A stretch of DNA of 64,000 nucleotides from Bradyrhizobium sp. Ash2021 (GTDB taxonomy: Bacteria > Pseudomonadota > Alphaproteobacteria > Rhizobiales > Xanthobacteraceae). The position numbers were made by a program, and so were the translations under genes. The notes below the pieces were generated by a model. That model was not told the origin of the DNA and ran no database searches. It saw nothing but the letters and a program-made list of their open reading frames with translations. Of this stretch, positions 26,270 to 34,676 are shown piece by piece (position 1 is the stretch's first letter; each line of letters begins with the position of its first letter). The stretch covers positions 1,842,501 to 1,906,500 of the forward strand of contig NZ_CP100604.1 of the NCBI RefSeq assembly GCF_031202265.1, in the 5' to 3' direction.

Positions 26270-26298
26270 ATCATCCGATGACAAAGTCATCGGATGAT
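26270..26298. promoter_or_regulatory. Perfect 13-bp inverted repeat upstream of the YdhR-like gene
   Basis: ATCATCCGATGAC-AAA-GTCATCGGATGAT lies 22 bp upstream of the start at 26321. No T-run follows, so it reads as an operator (or mRNA hairpin) rather than a terminator. Confidence 0.6.
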
Positions 26299-26320
26299 AA
26301 GCCGGCGAAAGGATGACCCG

Positions 26321-26635
26321 ATGATCACTGCGATAGTTAGATACCAATTACCCGCGTCCATCGGAAAGGAAGAATGCCGTGCGCACTTCCTGAGGATCGC
26401 AATCAACTTCGGTGAGGTAAAGGGACTGATCCGAAAGCAATTCATATGGAACGAGAGCGGAACAGCTGGAGGTGTCTATCAATGGGAGACCATCGACGAC
26501 GCCCGTCGATTTTATCAAGGCCCGTGGCTTGCGGGCATCCTTTCTCGCTACTCGAACTATCCGGCGATCGAATACTTTACGACTTTCGCTTTGACGGAAA
26601 ACCCAGGAGGAGTAGTAACCGACCTTGGTGATTGA
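26321..26635 (+). CDS. YdhR-like putative monooxygenase / dimeric alpha-beta barrel protein
   Basis: 104 residues starting MITAIVRYQLPASIGKEECRAHF, with YQWETIDDARRFYQGPW in the middle, matching the YdhR family (PF08803), small ferredoxin-like dimers proposed as cofactor-free monooxygenases. The ATG at 26321 has GAAAGGATGACCC upstream. It stands alone, with a 13-bp inverted repeat just before it that may be its operator. A function in aromatic or quinone metabolism is inferred from the family only. Confidence 0.7.
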   Translation: MITAIVRYQLPASIGKEECRAHFLRIAINFGEVKGLIRKQFIWNESGTAGGVYQWETIDDARRFYQGPWLAGILSRYSNYPAIEYFTTFALTENPGGVVTDLGD

Positions 26636-26855
26636 ACCATCGCTCAAGGCACAGTTGTTATCCGTCGCACCTTCTGCTTCCGATTATCCCGAAATCCTGA
26701 AGGGATTCGAGTGATTGCGGTGAGCATCAGGTGGGAGGAATCAAGCTGCATCCGCGTGTGTCCGCGATGAACCGCGCCGGGCCACATTGCCAATGTCGTC
26801 CGCAATGGTGATGCACCGTGTAAAGATACCGCGGAAGCCTTCGAAGCATCCGTCA

Positions 26856-27693
26856 TGAACCCGAGGCTCGCAGCCGCCATCGCAGCGTCGTTGTGGGGAC
26901 GACGATGCTTCCGCCAAATCCGCTGTTCGTCGGAGCCGTTCGCGCGTTGGGTGGAGCAATTCCACTGTTGCTTATTTCACGGGAGATTCCTGCCGTCGCG
27001 TTCTACGGCAAGTTGGTTCTCCTGGGGACGCTGAATGCGGGGTTGTTCTTCGGGCTGTTGTTTATTGCGGTATCCAGACTTTCAGGAGGAGCTGCAGGAA
27101 GCGTGCAGGCGCTTTTCCCGCTTTTCATAATGCTGCTGGCCTGGTTCGTTCTGGGCGAGCGACTGACGACTGCTAAAATCACGGGTGTCGCGCTCAGCAC
27201 CTTCGGCCTTGCCTTGATTATCGGCGAAGGAAGCGGATCGCTTGATCCGATTGGGATCGCGGCGGCCGTCGGTGGAACATTTTCACTGGCGCTGGGCGTC
27301 ATCCTGATCAACAAATGGGGGTGCCCGATCTCGATGACTGGTTTCACAGGATGGCAGCTGGCGATAGGCGGAATCGAACTGGCGATTCTGGCCCTTGTAT
27401 TCCATGACATTCCTGCAGCAGTCTCGGACACCAATGTTCTGGGGTTGGTTGTCCTGGCCGTTGTCATCACGTCCGTCCCTTTCTTCTTCTGGTTCCATGC
27501 CACTTCCCAGTTAGGCGCGGTCGCGATTGCGCCGTTTACATTGCTCATCGCCATAAAGGCGTTTGTCTGGGACGTCGCGATCTCTCAAAAGATTCCGACC
27601 ATCCTGCAGGCAAGCGGCATCGTTTTGATCGTGACCGTCATTCTCCTTAATCCGCCAGCAATCAAAAGAAATCGTAGCCGCCATAATGGATAG
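26856..27693 (+). pseudogene. EamA (DMT) family transporter with damaged N-terminus
   Basis: From the GTG at 26893 the frame gives a 266-residue polytopic protein with about nine hydrophobic helices in two EamA repeats (e.g. GGAAGSVQALFPLFIMLLAW; QASGIVLIVTVILL). The natural start is probably the ATG at 26856, which begins MNPRLAAAIAASLWG as in family members but is one frame away. The two frames meet at TGGGGACGACG, and a few expected residues (…TTYxxTTEF…) are missing. So a small deletion and a frameshift have removed helix 1 continuity. The protein might still be made from 26893, lacking helix 1. Confidence 0.65.
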
Positions 27694-27809
27694 CTTTTGG
27701 CTATCCCGGTTCGTCGAATGCGTGCGATCATCGTGACCCGGGCATCATGAAACGCCCGATGCGAACCTAGCCGAGCGTATGGAATAGGACGAGCCGAACA
27801 ATTTCGTGT

Positions 27810-28592
27810 TCAGGCAGGTTTGGAAACCGATGCCCTATCAGCCTTGGCAGACTTCGTTCGGATTTTTGTGGCCTTGGTTAGTTTTGCTTGAGAAGCGTTG
27901 AGCCGCCGAACTTCAATTCGTCCATACTCTAGCATTGCCGTAAAGTGCTCTTTTAGAAGTCGCGTCGCCTCGTCTGCATTCCGCTGCAGCGTAGCTTCCA
28001 TGATCAGACGATGGTCGTCTCGCCGCTGAGGGCTGCCTTGATAATGTTTCCGAGACAAAAACCTGTAGCGGTCCGCGGCGTCAAACAGCTGCTCGCAGAA
28101 ATCGATTAGCCACTTGGAACCGCAAGCGTCTATCAGCGCGGTGTGAAACGCGCGGTGTGCTTGTTCCCAGGCGGGATCAATCGGGCCGCTGTCGCGCTCG
28201 GCTGGACCGGGCAGGCGCGACATACGATGGAACGCGATAAGAACACGCTCTTCCCAGGCCTGATCGCCGTTGGCGATCGATGCTCGCAAAGTGGCCTCGT
28301 TGCTCCAGCAGCGGGTCTTGTTGATGTCTTCGAGATCATCTTCCGAGAGCGGTGCGACCGTAAACCCACGCTGATCATTTTGCTGAACCAGCCCGTCGCG
28401 TGAGACGCGATTCAATGCTTCGCGAACCGGACTGAGGCCGATCTCGTAGCGCGAGCATAACTCGCGTATGAGCAGCTTCGTACCAGGTTCGTAAGTGCCG
28501 CTGACGATGTCGAAGCGCAATCGCTCGTAGGCGGACGAGGCCAGTGTTTCGCCGCCCTTGTTTTTTGTTTTGGTTTTATTGACCTTTGGCAT
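27810..28592 (-). CDS. GntR family transcriptional regulator (FCD subfamily)
   Basis: 260 residues from the ATG at 28592. The N-terminal winged helix is at about residues 18-80 (ERLRFDIVSGTYEPGTKLLI, RYEIGLSPVREALNRVSRDGLV). The C-terminal FCD helical ligand domain contains AHRAFHTALIDACGS and DDHRLIMEATLQRNADEATRLLKEH, which carry the usual His/Asp metal ligands. A Lys-rich N-terminus and a basic tail flank these. FCD regulators sense small organic acids and control catabolic operons. Palindromes with AAATCGATTT upstream of it and of the molybdenum hydroxylase genes make that operon a candidate target. Confidence 0.85.
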   Translation of the reverse strand: MPKVNKTKTKNKGGETLASSAYERLRFDIVSGTYEPGTKLLIRELCSRYEIGLSPVREALNRVSRDGLVQQNDQRGFTVAPLSEDDLEDINKTRCWSNEATLRASIANGDQAWEERVLIAFHRMSRLPGPAERDSGPIDPAWEQAHRAFHTALIDACGSKWLIDFCEQLFDAADRYRFLSRKHYQGSPQRRDDHRLIMEATLQRNADEATRLLKEHFTAMLEYGRIEVRRLNASQAKLTKATKIRTKSAKADRASVSKPA

Positions 28593-29276
28593 GGTGTTTG
28601 CTTTGTCCAACGATACTCGACTCAGTGAACCAAATCGAGCAGGGCAAATTCTAGGCAGAAAATCTGTAATGAGTAGGTGCGTTCCTGCGTAACGCTCAAA
28701 CCTCACATCCCGCGAAAGACGGCTCGAACCTCGCGTGGTCGGCTCACAGCATATGGCGTGTAAAGCGACACCCAACACACTTTAAGCTCCATACCGCATG
28801 CGGCTGCATTTCGCCATCCATTTCTTCATTTTATCAAAAGTACGATTAAAATCGATTTTACGTTTATTTTTGTGATTTTATGTGTTTTTAAGTCCGAGAG
28901 CAGTTGATCCCGTTTTCTCAACACGGACTGCCATCGGGAGGTGGAATGCCGTACCGTTTTCGCTGCGGAGCGATCGTTTGGATGAGAGGATCAGCGTTCC
29001 GCTCGGCAGCCATCTCAATGAGCAGATTGCCCGGCTGGTCGCGGAGCGTATCCATCTTGGTATCGACGATGGAGCGCACTTCGGTTTGTGCCGCGCCCAA
29101 GGTGGTTACTGTCGCGGGCTGTATCCCGCACCATCAAAACCGATGCCGCGGAAAATACCGGATCGTCAAAGTCTTCAACTCGCCGAGATGTGACGTGTTT
29201 GCGGCTGCCGCTGAAATCTCCGCGGCGTCAATCGGAACGCCGTGCATAGACATCGGCAGAGAGGCTTAAGGTCAGC
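28593..29276. other. Intergenic stretch, no gene assigned
   Basis: A 684-bp stretch. The part nearest the GntR gene is AT-rich and holds the palindrome at 28847. The rest has open frames on both strands (e.g. plus 28904-29269, minus 28918-29100) but none has a ribosome-binding site plus a family match. Fragments such as VFSAASVLMVRDT on the minus strand could be the start of a decayed NUDIX-like gene; this is weak. Confidence 0.45.
28847..28860. promoter_or_regulatory. Palindrome upstream of the GntR gene
   Basis: TAAAATCGATTTTA, a perfect 14-bp palindrome 255 bp upstream of the GntR start, in a markedly AT-rich stretch (28830-28890). The core AAATCGATTT recurs before the molybdenum hydroxylase gene at 1016. 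Confidence 0.5.
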
Positions 29277-29795
29277 ATGAAGTCGAAACTAGTTCGGGAA
29301 TTGAGCGCTCTCACCATTGCATGTGCTCGGTGCTCATCGCGAATCCGGTAAACGCGCAAAAAGCCGCCGGCGATCCGATAAAGATCGGTGTTATCCTGCC
29401 CCTTACCGGCGCCGGAGCCTGGACCGGCATAAATCAACGCAACGGTGCGGTGTTGGCCGAGAAGGCCATCAACGGCTCGGGCGGATTCAAAGGCCGACCG
29501 ATCAAGCTGATCGTGGAAGACGATGCCACAAATCCTGATACTGCCGGTAGCAAAGCCAACGGCTTGATCTATGGAGAAAAAGGTTATCGCCATCATAGGG
29601 CCCGGACAAACCGCCAATACGCTGGCGGTGGGCGGCCTCACGAATGCTGTCAAATTGCCGCATATCGCATTATCCGGATTGGGGCCCGCCGCGGAGCTGA
29701 AGCGGAAATGTGTATTCCATATCGCTCCGACCCAGTCACTGAATGCGCGCGCCATGCTGGACCATGCTCGATCGCTCGGGATCAAACGAACCGGA
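29277..29795 (+). pseudogene. N-terminal part of an ABC substrate-binding protein, two frameshifts
   Basis: An ATG at 29277 opens a signal-peptide-like start (MKSKLVRELSALTIACA). A frameshift near 29320 leads into ANPVNAQKAAGDPIKIGVIL and PLTGAGAWTGINQRNGAVLA. A second, in the A-run at about 29571-29578, leads into KKVIAIIGPGQTANTLAVGG and AMLDHARSLGIKRTG. At 29796 the sequence jumps into the livG 3' end. So about 170 residues of a ~380-residue binding protein remain, and the rest of it plus the permease genes and most of livG are deleted. Confidence 0.8.
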
Positions 29796-29885
29796 GTCCT
29801 GTACTTCGGCGAGATCATCGCCAGCGGTGACATGGGGGAAATTCAGCGTAACGCGAAAGTCCGCGAAGTCTATTTGGGAACATGA
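29796..29885 (+). pseudogene. LivG 3' tail (copy 2)
   Basis: The last 29 codons of livG (VLYFGEIIASGDMGEIQRNA, ending VYLGT) are fused in frame to the third frame of the broken binding-protein gene. Bases 29796-29885 match 204-293 with only a few changes. The fused frame (29571-29885) is open but has no ATPase motif. Confidence 0.85.
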
Positions 29886-29888
29886 AGC

Positions 29889-30608
29889 ATGCTGACTGTC
29901 GAGGGACTCACTGCAGGATATGGTCCGCTGGTCATACTGCGCGATATCTCCCTCAAGATGCTAAAGGGCGAGGCGGTTGCCATTGTCGGTGCCAATGGTG
30001 CCGGAAAGACCACGCTGGTCCGCGCGCTTTGCGGGCTGAATAGGGCACACGGGGGCCGCATCGTCAAAAATGGCATCGATATCACCGGCTTCCCGGCTCA
30101 CGCCAGACCACGGCACGGGATGGCCGCGTTATTGGAAAACCGTCGCTTATTCGGCGAGTTCACCGTTCGTGACAATCTGCGCTTGGCCGAGGAGGCCGGA
30201 CGGAAGCATCGCGGGCGCGATCTTCGTTTCACGTGGGATGACATATGCGATCTGTTTCCCATGATCGGCGAACGCGAGCGTACCCGCGTCGAATTGCTGA
30301 GCGGCGGTCAGCAACAGATGGTTGCGATCGCCCGCGGCCTCCTGCTGCAACCGGACCTATTGATACTTGACGAACCATCCACTGGTTTGGCGCCCAAGGT
30401 GGTGAAAGAGATCTTGCAAGTGCTGCATAATCTGCGCGCGCGGGGCATGGGCATCCTTCTCGTCGAACAGAACGTCGGGATCTCAATCGAAATCACCGAC
30501 CGGGCTTATGTCATGTCGTTGGGGCGCATCGTCCACGACGTGCAGGGAAATGAATGGCGCAGCTTCATGCAAGACGAGCGACTAGCGAAAGCATTTTTGG
30601 GTCAATGA
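29889..30608 (+). CDS. livF: ABC transporter ATP-binding protein, LivF type (copy 2)
   Basis: 239 residues with intact Walker A (GANGAGKTT), LSGGQ and Walker B (LLILDEP). It is nearly identical to copy 1 except for a few N-terminal residues and the C-terminus (VHDVQGNEWRSFMQDERLAKAFLGQ against IHAVDGNEWRGFMSDERLAKAFLG). The gene itself is intact, but everything upstream in its operon is broken. It would only be useful if its product joins permease subunits made elsewhere. Confidence 0.88.
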   Translation: MLTVEGLTAGYGPLVILRDISLKMLKGEAVAIVGANGAGKTTLVRALCGLNRAHGGRIVKNGIDITGFPAHARPRHGMAALLENRRLFGEFTVRDNLRLAEEAGRKHRGRDLRFTWDDICDLFPMIGERERTRVELLSGGQQQMVAIARGLLLQPDLLILDEPSTGLAPKVVKEILQVLHNLRARGMGILLVEQNVGISIEITDRAYVMSLGRIVHDVQGNEWRSFMQDERLAKAFLGQ

Positions 30609-30650
30609 AAAATCGATGCATTTTTATTCTCTTATAAAAAATCGTTTTTT
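30608..30650. promoter_or_regulatory. AT-rich palindromic region before the truncated hydroxylase gene
   Basis: AAAAATCGATGCATTTTT (30608-30625) and AAAAAATCGTTTTTT (30636-30650) lie at the position equivalent to the palindromes at 1015-1053 in copy 1. The spacers share the AAAATCGAT theme although they are otherwise diverged. Confidence 0.4.
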
Positions 30651-30747
30651 CTTGATTTCGCTGTCATTGTGTGCTGCCCTGGAGAGGGCGGACAAAAGCC
30701 TCTCAGCCAAAGCCTTCGGCTGAAACAACGCGGAAGCGGGCCTTCGC

Positions 30748-32500
30748 ATGGAAAAATACGGTATCGGACAAGCAACCCCGCGGTTCGAGGATGCCCGGCT
30801 GCTGCGCGGGCGCGGTCGATTCCAGGATGACCGCAATCTGTCAGGTCAAGCTTACGCGGTGGTGCTCCGGTCGCCGCACGCGCACGCCCGTGTCCTTGGG
30901 CTCGACACCGCCGCGGCCAAAGCAGCGCCGGGTGTCCTCGCGGTCTATAGCGGGTCTGATTATGAGGCGGACGGGCTTGGAATGCCAAAGGCCACCATGC
31001 CGCGCAAACGGCCCGATGGCTCGCCAATGTTCGCGCCGCAACGTCCCGCTCTGGTGGTTGATCGTGTCCGTTATGTCGGCGATCCGGTTGCCCTGATTGT
31101 CGCTGAGACCCTGGCGCAAGCGAAGGATGCTGCAGAGCTCATCGGCGTAGATTATGAACCGCTGCCGGCTGTCACCTCAACGGCAGAGGCCGACCAGCCT
31201 GGCGCCGCGCGGGTCTGGGACAAGTGTCCAGACAACATTTCCAACATCTCCGAGAAAGGCAACAAGGACGCGGCCTCGGCAGCCTTCGCGCGGGCGGCGC
31301 ATGTAATTAAGAGACGCTATGTCATCACGCGGGTGCATGCGCAGTATATGGAAACCCGTGGCGCGCTGGGCGCTTATGATGCGGGGGATGAACGCTACAC
31401 CCTCTATACCGACTGCCAGTATCCGCATCGAGTCCGCAACATGCTGGCGAGTGCAGTCTTCCGTGTGCCGGAAAGCAGGATTCGCGTCGTTAGCGGTGAT
31501 GTCGGCGGCGGGTTCGGCAGCAAGGGGTGGCAATATGTCGAACATCGCCTGGTGTTGTGGGCAGCCAAGAAACTTGGCCGGCCCGTCAAATGGACTTGCG
31601 ATCGCTCCGAGGCCGTTCTCGCCGATGAACACGGCCGCGACAGCGTGGGTGAAATCGAGCTCGCGCTCGACGAGGCTTATCGCTTCGTGGGCTTGCGGCT
31701 GAAGCTCGTCGGAAATATCGGCGCGTACGTTGCGTCCGACCGCAGTCTGCTGGTGCCCTCGATGATGATCGGGACCGTGACGGGCGTCTACGACATTCCA
31801 GCCGCATACGTCGCGGTCATCGGCGTTCTGACCAACACAAGCAATACGGCGCCTTACCGCGGTGCCGGCCGGCCGGAGGCGATCTACCTGATTGAGCGCC
31901 TGATCGACGACGCGGCGCGCGAGCTGAAGATCGATCGCCTCGAATTGCGGCGTCTCAATATTATCCCAACGGCCGCTATGCCGTATCAGAACCCGCTGGG
32001 GTGCTACTACGATTGTGGCGACTTTCCAGGAAACCTCGATCTCGCGCTCGAAGTGGGTGACTACGCCAACTTCGAATGCCGTCGTCGAGTGTCGCTGGAG
32101 CGCGGCCTCTTGCGCGGCATTGGTGTAGCAAACGCGATTGAGCAAGCCGCGACCCCGACCCAATCGGAGTTTGCGGAGATCCGCTTCGACACGAGCGGTA
32201 GCGCGCAATTGCTGATGGGCACCAAGAATCAAGGGCAGGGACACGAGACGACCTTTAAACAGATACTGCATGAGCGTTTGGGGCTGGACCCACGCGACGT
32301 CCATTTTGTCGACGGCGACACCGATCAGGTGGCCTTTGGAATGGGCACCAACGGCTCGCGCTCCACAGTGGTGGGCGGTTCAGCAATACATTTCGCCGCG
32401 GAGAAAATCGTCGAAAAGGGCAAGCGTATCGCCGCACACCTGATGGAATCCGATGCGAAGGATCTGGAATTTTCCGCCGGCAAATTCATCGTGGCGGGCC
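30748..32500 (+). pseudogene. Molybdenum hydroxylase large subunit, truncated (copy 2)
   Basis: The frame reads like the gene at 1150 up to about residue 580 (KDLEFSAGKFIVAG) and then runs into unrelated sequence with a stop at 32721. The last ~200 residues, including the catalytic Glu loop GAKGAGEAG, are absent, so the product cannot be active. The N-terminal ~97 codons are diverged from copy 1 (about 85-90 % identical by eye), then 31042-32439 is identical. It could act as a recombination donor for the intact gene. Confidence 0.88.
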
Positions 32501-32543
32501 ACCAGCAGCAAAGGAGTCTCTCGACCAACGTTAACCTCCAAGG

Positions 32544-32574
32544 AAGCCTCCGGCATGCCCGCCGGAGGCTTTTC
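32544..32574 (+). terminator. Rho-independent terminator
   Basis: Arms AAGCCTCCGGC / GCCGGAGGCTT with a 6-nt loop, followed by TTTTC on the plus strand, about 50 bp after the break in the hydroxylase pseudogene. It presumably came from the end of another operon together with the fused sequence. Confidence 0.7.
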
Positions 32575-32824
32575 GGTCGAGGAAACACCGAGAGTCTGGG
32601 ACAACTGCCATCGATCAATGACCGCACGCTTTCATTTTCCAATGTCGAACTTGCTGCAGATGCAAAGCACGCTTGCATCAAGATAATCAGCAGGCGGGAT
32701 GCGACGGTTGTCCACTCATGACCAGAGGTGATTGGGTGCGATTTCTCTCAAACAGAACTTACTTCCAGCGTGCGGAACTACAAACCAATACAACAACTGA
32801 TCTGCCCCTAGGCACCGAGGATTT

Positions 32825-33001
32825 ATGAGAAGCAAGGAGCGCGAAAGGAGAATCGATGAGTCGCTTCGCCTTGTTGCGGCCTTCATGAAGGTGAAGGACG
32901 AGAAAGCGCGCTCGGAAATAATCAAGCTGGCCGAGCGATGCGCTCAATGTGAGCCAGGCGAATCCATATTCCAATTTAGCGATGACCTGAGGTCTGGCTG
33001 A
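32825..33001 (+). CDS. Small hypothetical protein (58 residues)
   Basis: An ATG at 32825 (upstream AGGATTT is weak) encodes MRSKERERRIDESLRLVAAF, then MKVKDEKARSEIIKLAERCA and ends FSDDLRSG. Helical, charged small proteins of this type (LVxAFxxxKDEKxRxEIIKLxE) are frequent in Bradyrhizobium-like genomes, often as fragments of, or partners to, HTH regulators. No function assigned. The rest of 32575-33175 contains nothing else that I recognise. Confidence 0.45.
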   Translation: MRSKERERRIDESLRLVAAFMKVKDEKARSEIIKLAERCAQCEPGESIFQFSDDLRSG

Positions 33002-33175
33002 CTCGGCTGTGCGTCGCTGCAACGTTGCTGAGATCTACTGTATCGAGAAGAGGGCGATGTGAACAGATCTGACGGAATCGACGAAAATTCTCTTACCGCT
33101 TCCGACTTTCCACGCGGTGTGGCGCCTCAGTAATTGCTTAATCCGATTAGACCATTACATTCGACAGGGAAACGC

Positions 33176-33364
33176 ATGAATCCCCTCTCATCGACCGATC
33201 CGATCAAGGACATCGATCTCGTCGCGACCCTCCCAGGTTTCACCGACGGCTATGCCGTTCGAAGTGCGATCGGCGGCTGGCCTGGTTGGTCATGCTTCCG
33301 GTCGTGTTTTTTTGCGGCGCCGCTCATCCAGAGCTTCGCGCTCGCCCTAAGCAGCGAGGAATAA
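33176..33364 (+). pseudogene. N-terminal fragment of an alpha/beta hydrolase (epoxide hydrolase / haloacetate dehalogenase type)
   Basis: MNPLSSTDPIKDIDLVATLP, then GFTDGYAVRSAIGGWPGW. The 'LPGFTDGYA...GGxGPP...GWP' pattern opens many alpha/beta hydrolases; here the part between is shortened and the rest of the gene is missing. The frame then ends at 33364. Support is limited to ~40 residues. Confidence 0.4.
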
Positions 33365-33563
33365 GTGCTCAATACGATTGCAAGGAGGCGGACAGGCGCC
33401 GAACGCGCTTATTGGCCCGAAAATGACCGAACGGTCGGGACTCGTAATGTGAGTTATTCCAAATGGGAATGAGGTTGGATTGTGCTTCTAGGCTATCATT
33501 CGAGGCAAATGGCTCGACGAAGCTCGGTCCACTTCAGCGTTTCAGGCAAGCGCCTCGGTTGTG

Positions 33564-34648
33564 TGTACCGAAAACCTTATCCGAGTTGATGACGTGACGG
33601 AATCACCTAAGCTGGCGGAATGATCGGGCTTCTGAGTTTCGTCCTGGCCGTCTTGGCCTCGCCATTCAAGTCGAGGATAAGACTTGAGGCTGAGAACGCG
33701 GTGCTTCGGCATCAGTTGGTTGTTTTGCGGCGCAGGCTGCATGGCCGCGTCCGGCTTACCAACAATGATCGCTGGTTCTTTATCCTGCTTTACCGCTGGT
33801 TCCCGTCGATCCTTCGGGCCGTCACGGTTGTCCGTCCCGAGACGCTCCTCCACTGGCACCGCTCTGGCTTTCGCTGCTATTGGCGCTGGAAGTCACGATC
33901 TTTGGGAGGCCGGCCGCAGATCGAGGCGGGGCTGCGCGCGTTGATCCGGCAGCTGAGCATGGAGAACCCTCTTTGGGGCGCTCCGCGCATCCACGGCGAA
34001 CTTCTCAAACTTGGGTTTGAGGTCGCTCAATCAAGCGTCGCCAAGTACATGGTCAAGCGGCGAGGGCCACCAAGCCAGGGATGGCGGACCTTCCTGCGTA
34101 ACCACGCGCCGGATATCGCAGCCATGGACTTCTTCGTTGTTCCAACCATCGGTTTTGACCTGCTCTATGCCTTCGTCATCGTCCGACTGGACCGCAGAGA
34201 CCTGGTCTGGATCAACGTCACAAGGAACCCAACGGCAGAATGGGTTGCCCGCCAAATCACCGAGGCATTTCCTTGGGACGAGGCTCCGGGCTACATGATC
34301 CGGGACCGGGATCGCATTTATGGCAGCGTCGTCACGCGCCGACTGCGCGCCATGGGCATCCGGGACAAGCCTACCGCACCAGCCTCGCCTTGGCAGAATG
34401 GCTTTGTCGAACGGCTAATCGGGTCGATCCGGCGTGAATGTGTGGACCACATCATTGTCTTGGGTGAGATGCATTTGCGTCGGGTCCTGAAATCCTACGC
34501 CGACTATTACAATTGCGTCAGAACGCATGGATCCTTGAACAAGGATGCGCCGGTTTCCCGCCCGGTTCAGCGAACCGGTGTGATCAGCTCACTCGCCATC
34601 CTGGGCGGACTTCATCACCGCTACGCCCGCGTTTAAGTTGTCGGTACA
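33564..34648 (+). mobile_element. Insertion sequence, single-ORF rve transposase (element A)
   Basis: Terminal inverted repeats TGTACCGAAAAC (33564-33575) and GTTGTCGGTACA (34637-34648) match at 11 of 12 positions and bracket the transposase gene. No clear target duplication is visible. The upstream end also shares AAACCTTATCCG with the neighbouring element B. Confidence 0.7.
33620..34636 (+). CDS. Transposase with integrase (rve) core, element A
   Basis: 338 residues. An N-terminal helical region is followed by a HTH-like segment (MENPLWGAPRIHGELLKLGFEV) and a DDE domain. The likely acidic triad is the D of DIAAMDFFVVPT (~168), the D of MIRDRDRIYG (~231) and the E of SPWQNGFVERLIGSIRRE (~267). 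Such one-frame, IS3-like/IS481-like transposases are widespread in Bradyrhizobium. The gene is intact and starts 56 bp inside the left inverted repeat, so the element may still be active. Confidence 0.85.
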   Translation: MIGLLSFVLAVLASPFKSRIRLEAENAVLRHQLVVLRRRLHGRVRLTNNDRWFFILLYRWFPSILRAVTVVRPETLLHWHRSGFRCYWRWKSRSLGGRPQIEAGLRALIRQLSMENPLWGAPRIHGELLKLGFEVAQSSVAKYMVKRRGPPSQGWRTFLRNHAPDIAAMDFFVVPTIGFDLLYAFVIVRLDRRDLVWINVTRNPTAEWVARQITEAFPWDEAPGYMIRDRDRIYGSVVTRRLRAMGIRDKPTAPASPWQNGFVERLIGSIRRECVDHIIVLGEMHLRRVLKSYADYYNCVRTHGSLNKDAPVSRPVQRTGVISSLAILGGLHHRYARV

Positions 34649-34676
34649 TACAGGTATGTTTGCCGTGGTCCATTGT

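Larger units (their letters stand above)
29796..32439 (+). repeat. Direct repeat, copy 2
   Basis: Matches 204-2841. Bases 29913-30310 and 31042-32439 appear identical to copy 1; the intervening parts are diverged. Offsets are 29592 in livF and 29598 in the hydroxylase gene, so the intergenic spacers differ in length by 6 bp. Confidence 0.9.

Noticed and set aside
28904..29269. Plus-strand open frame of 121 codons between the GntR gene and the binding-protein fragment
   Set aside because: No family resemblance, no ribosome-binding site, and both strands are equally open; treated as intergenic.
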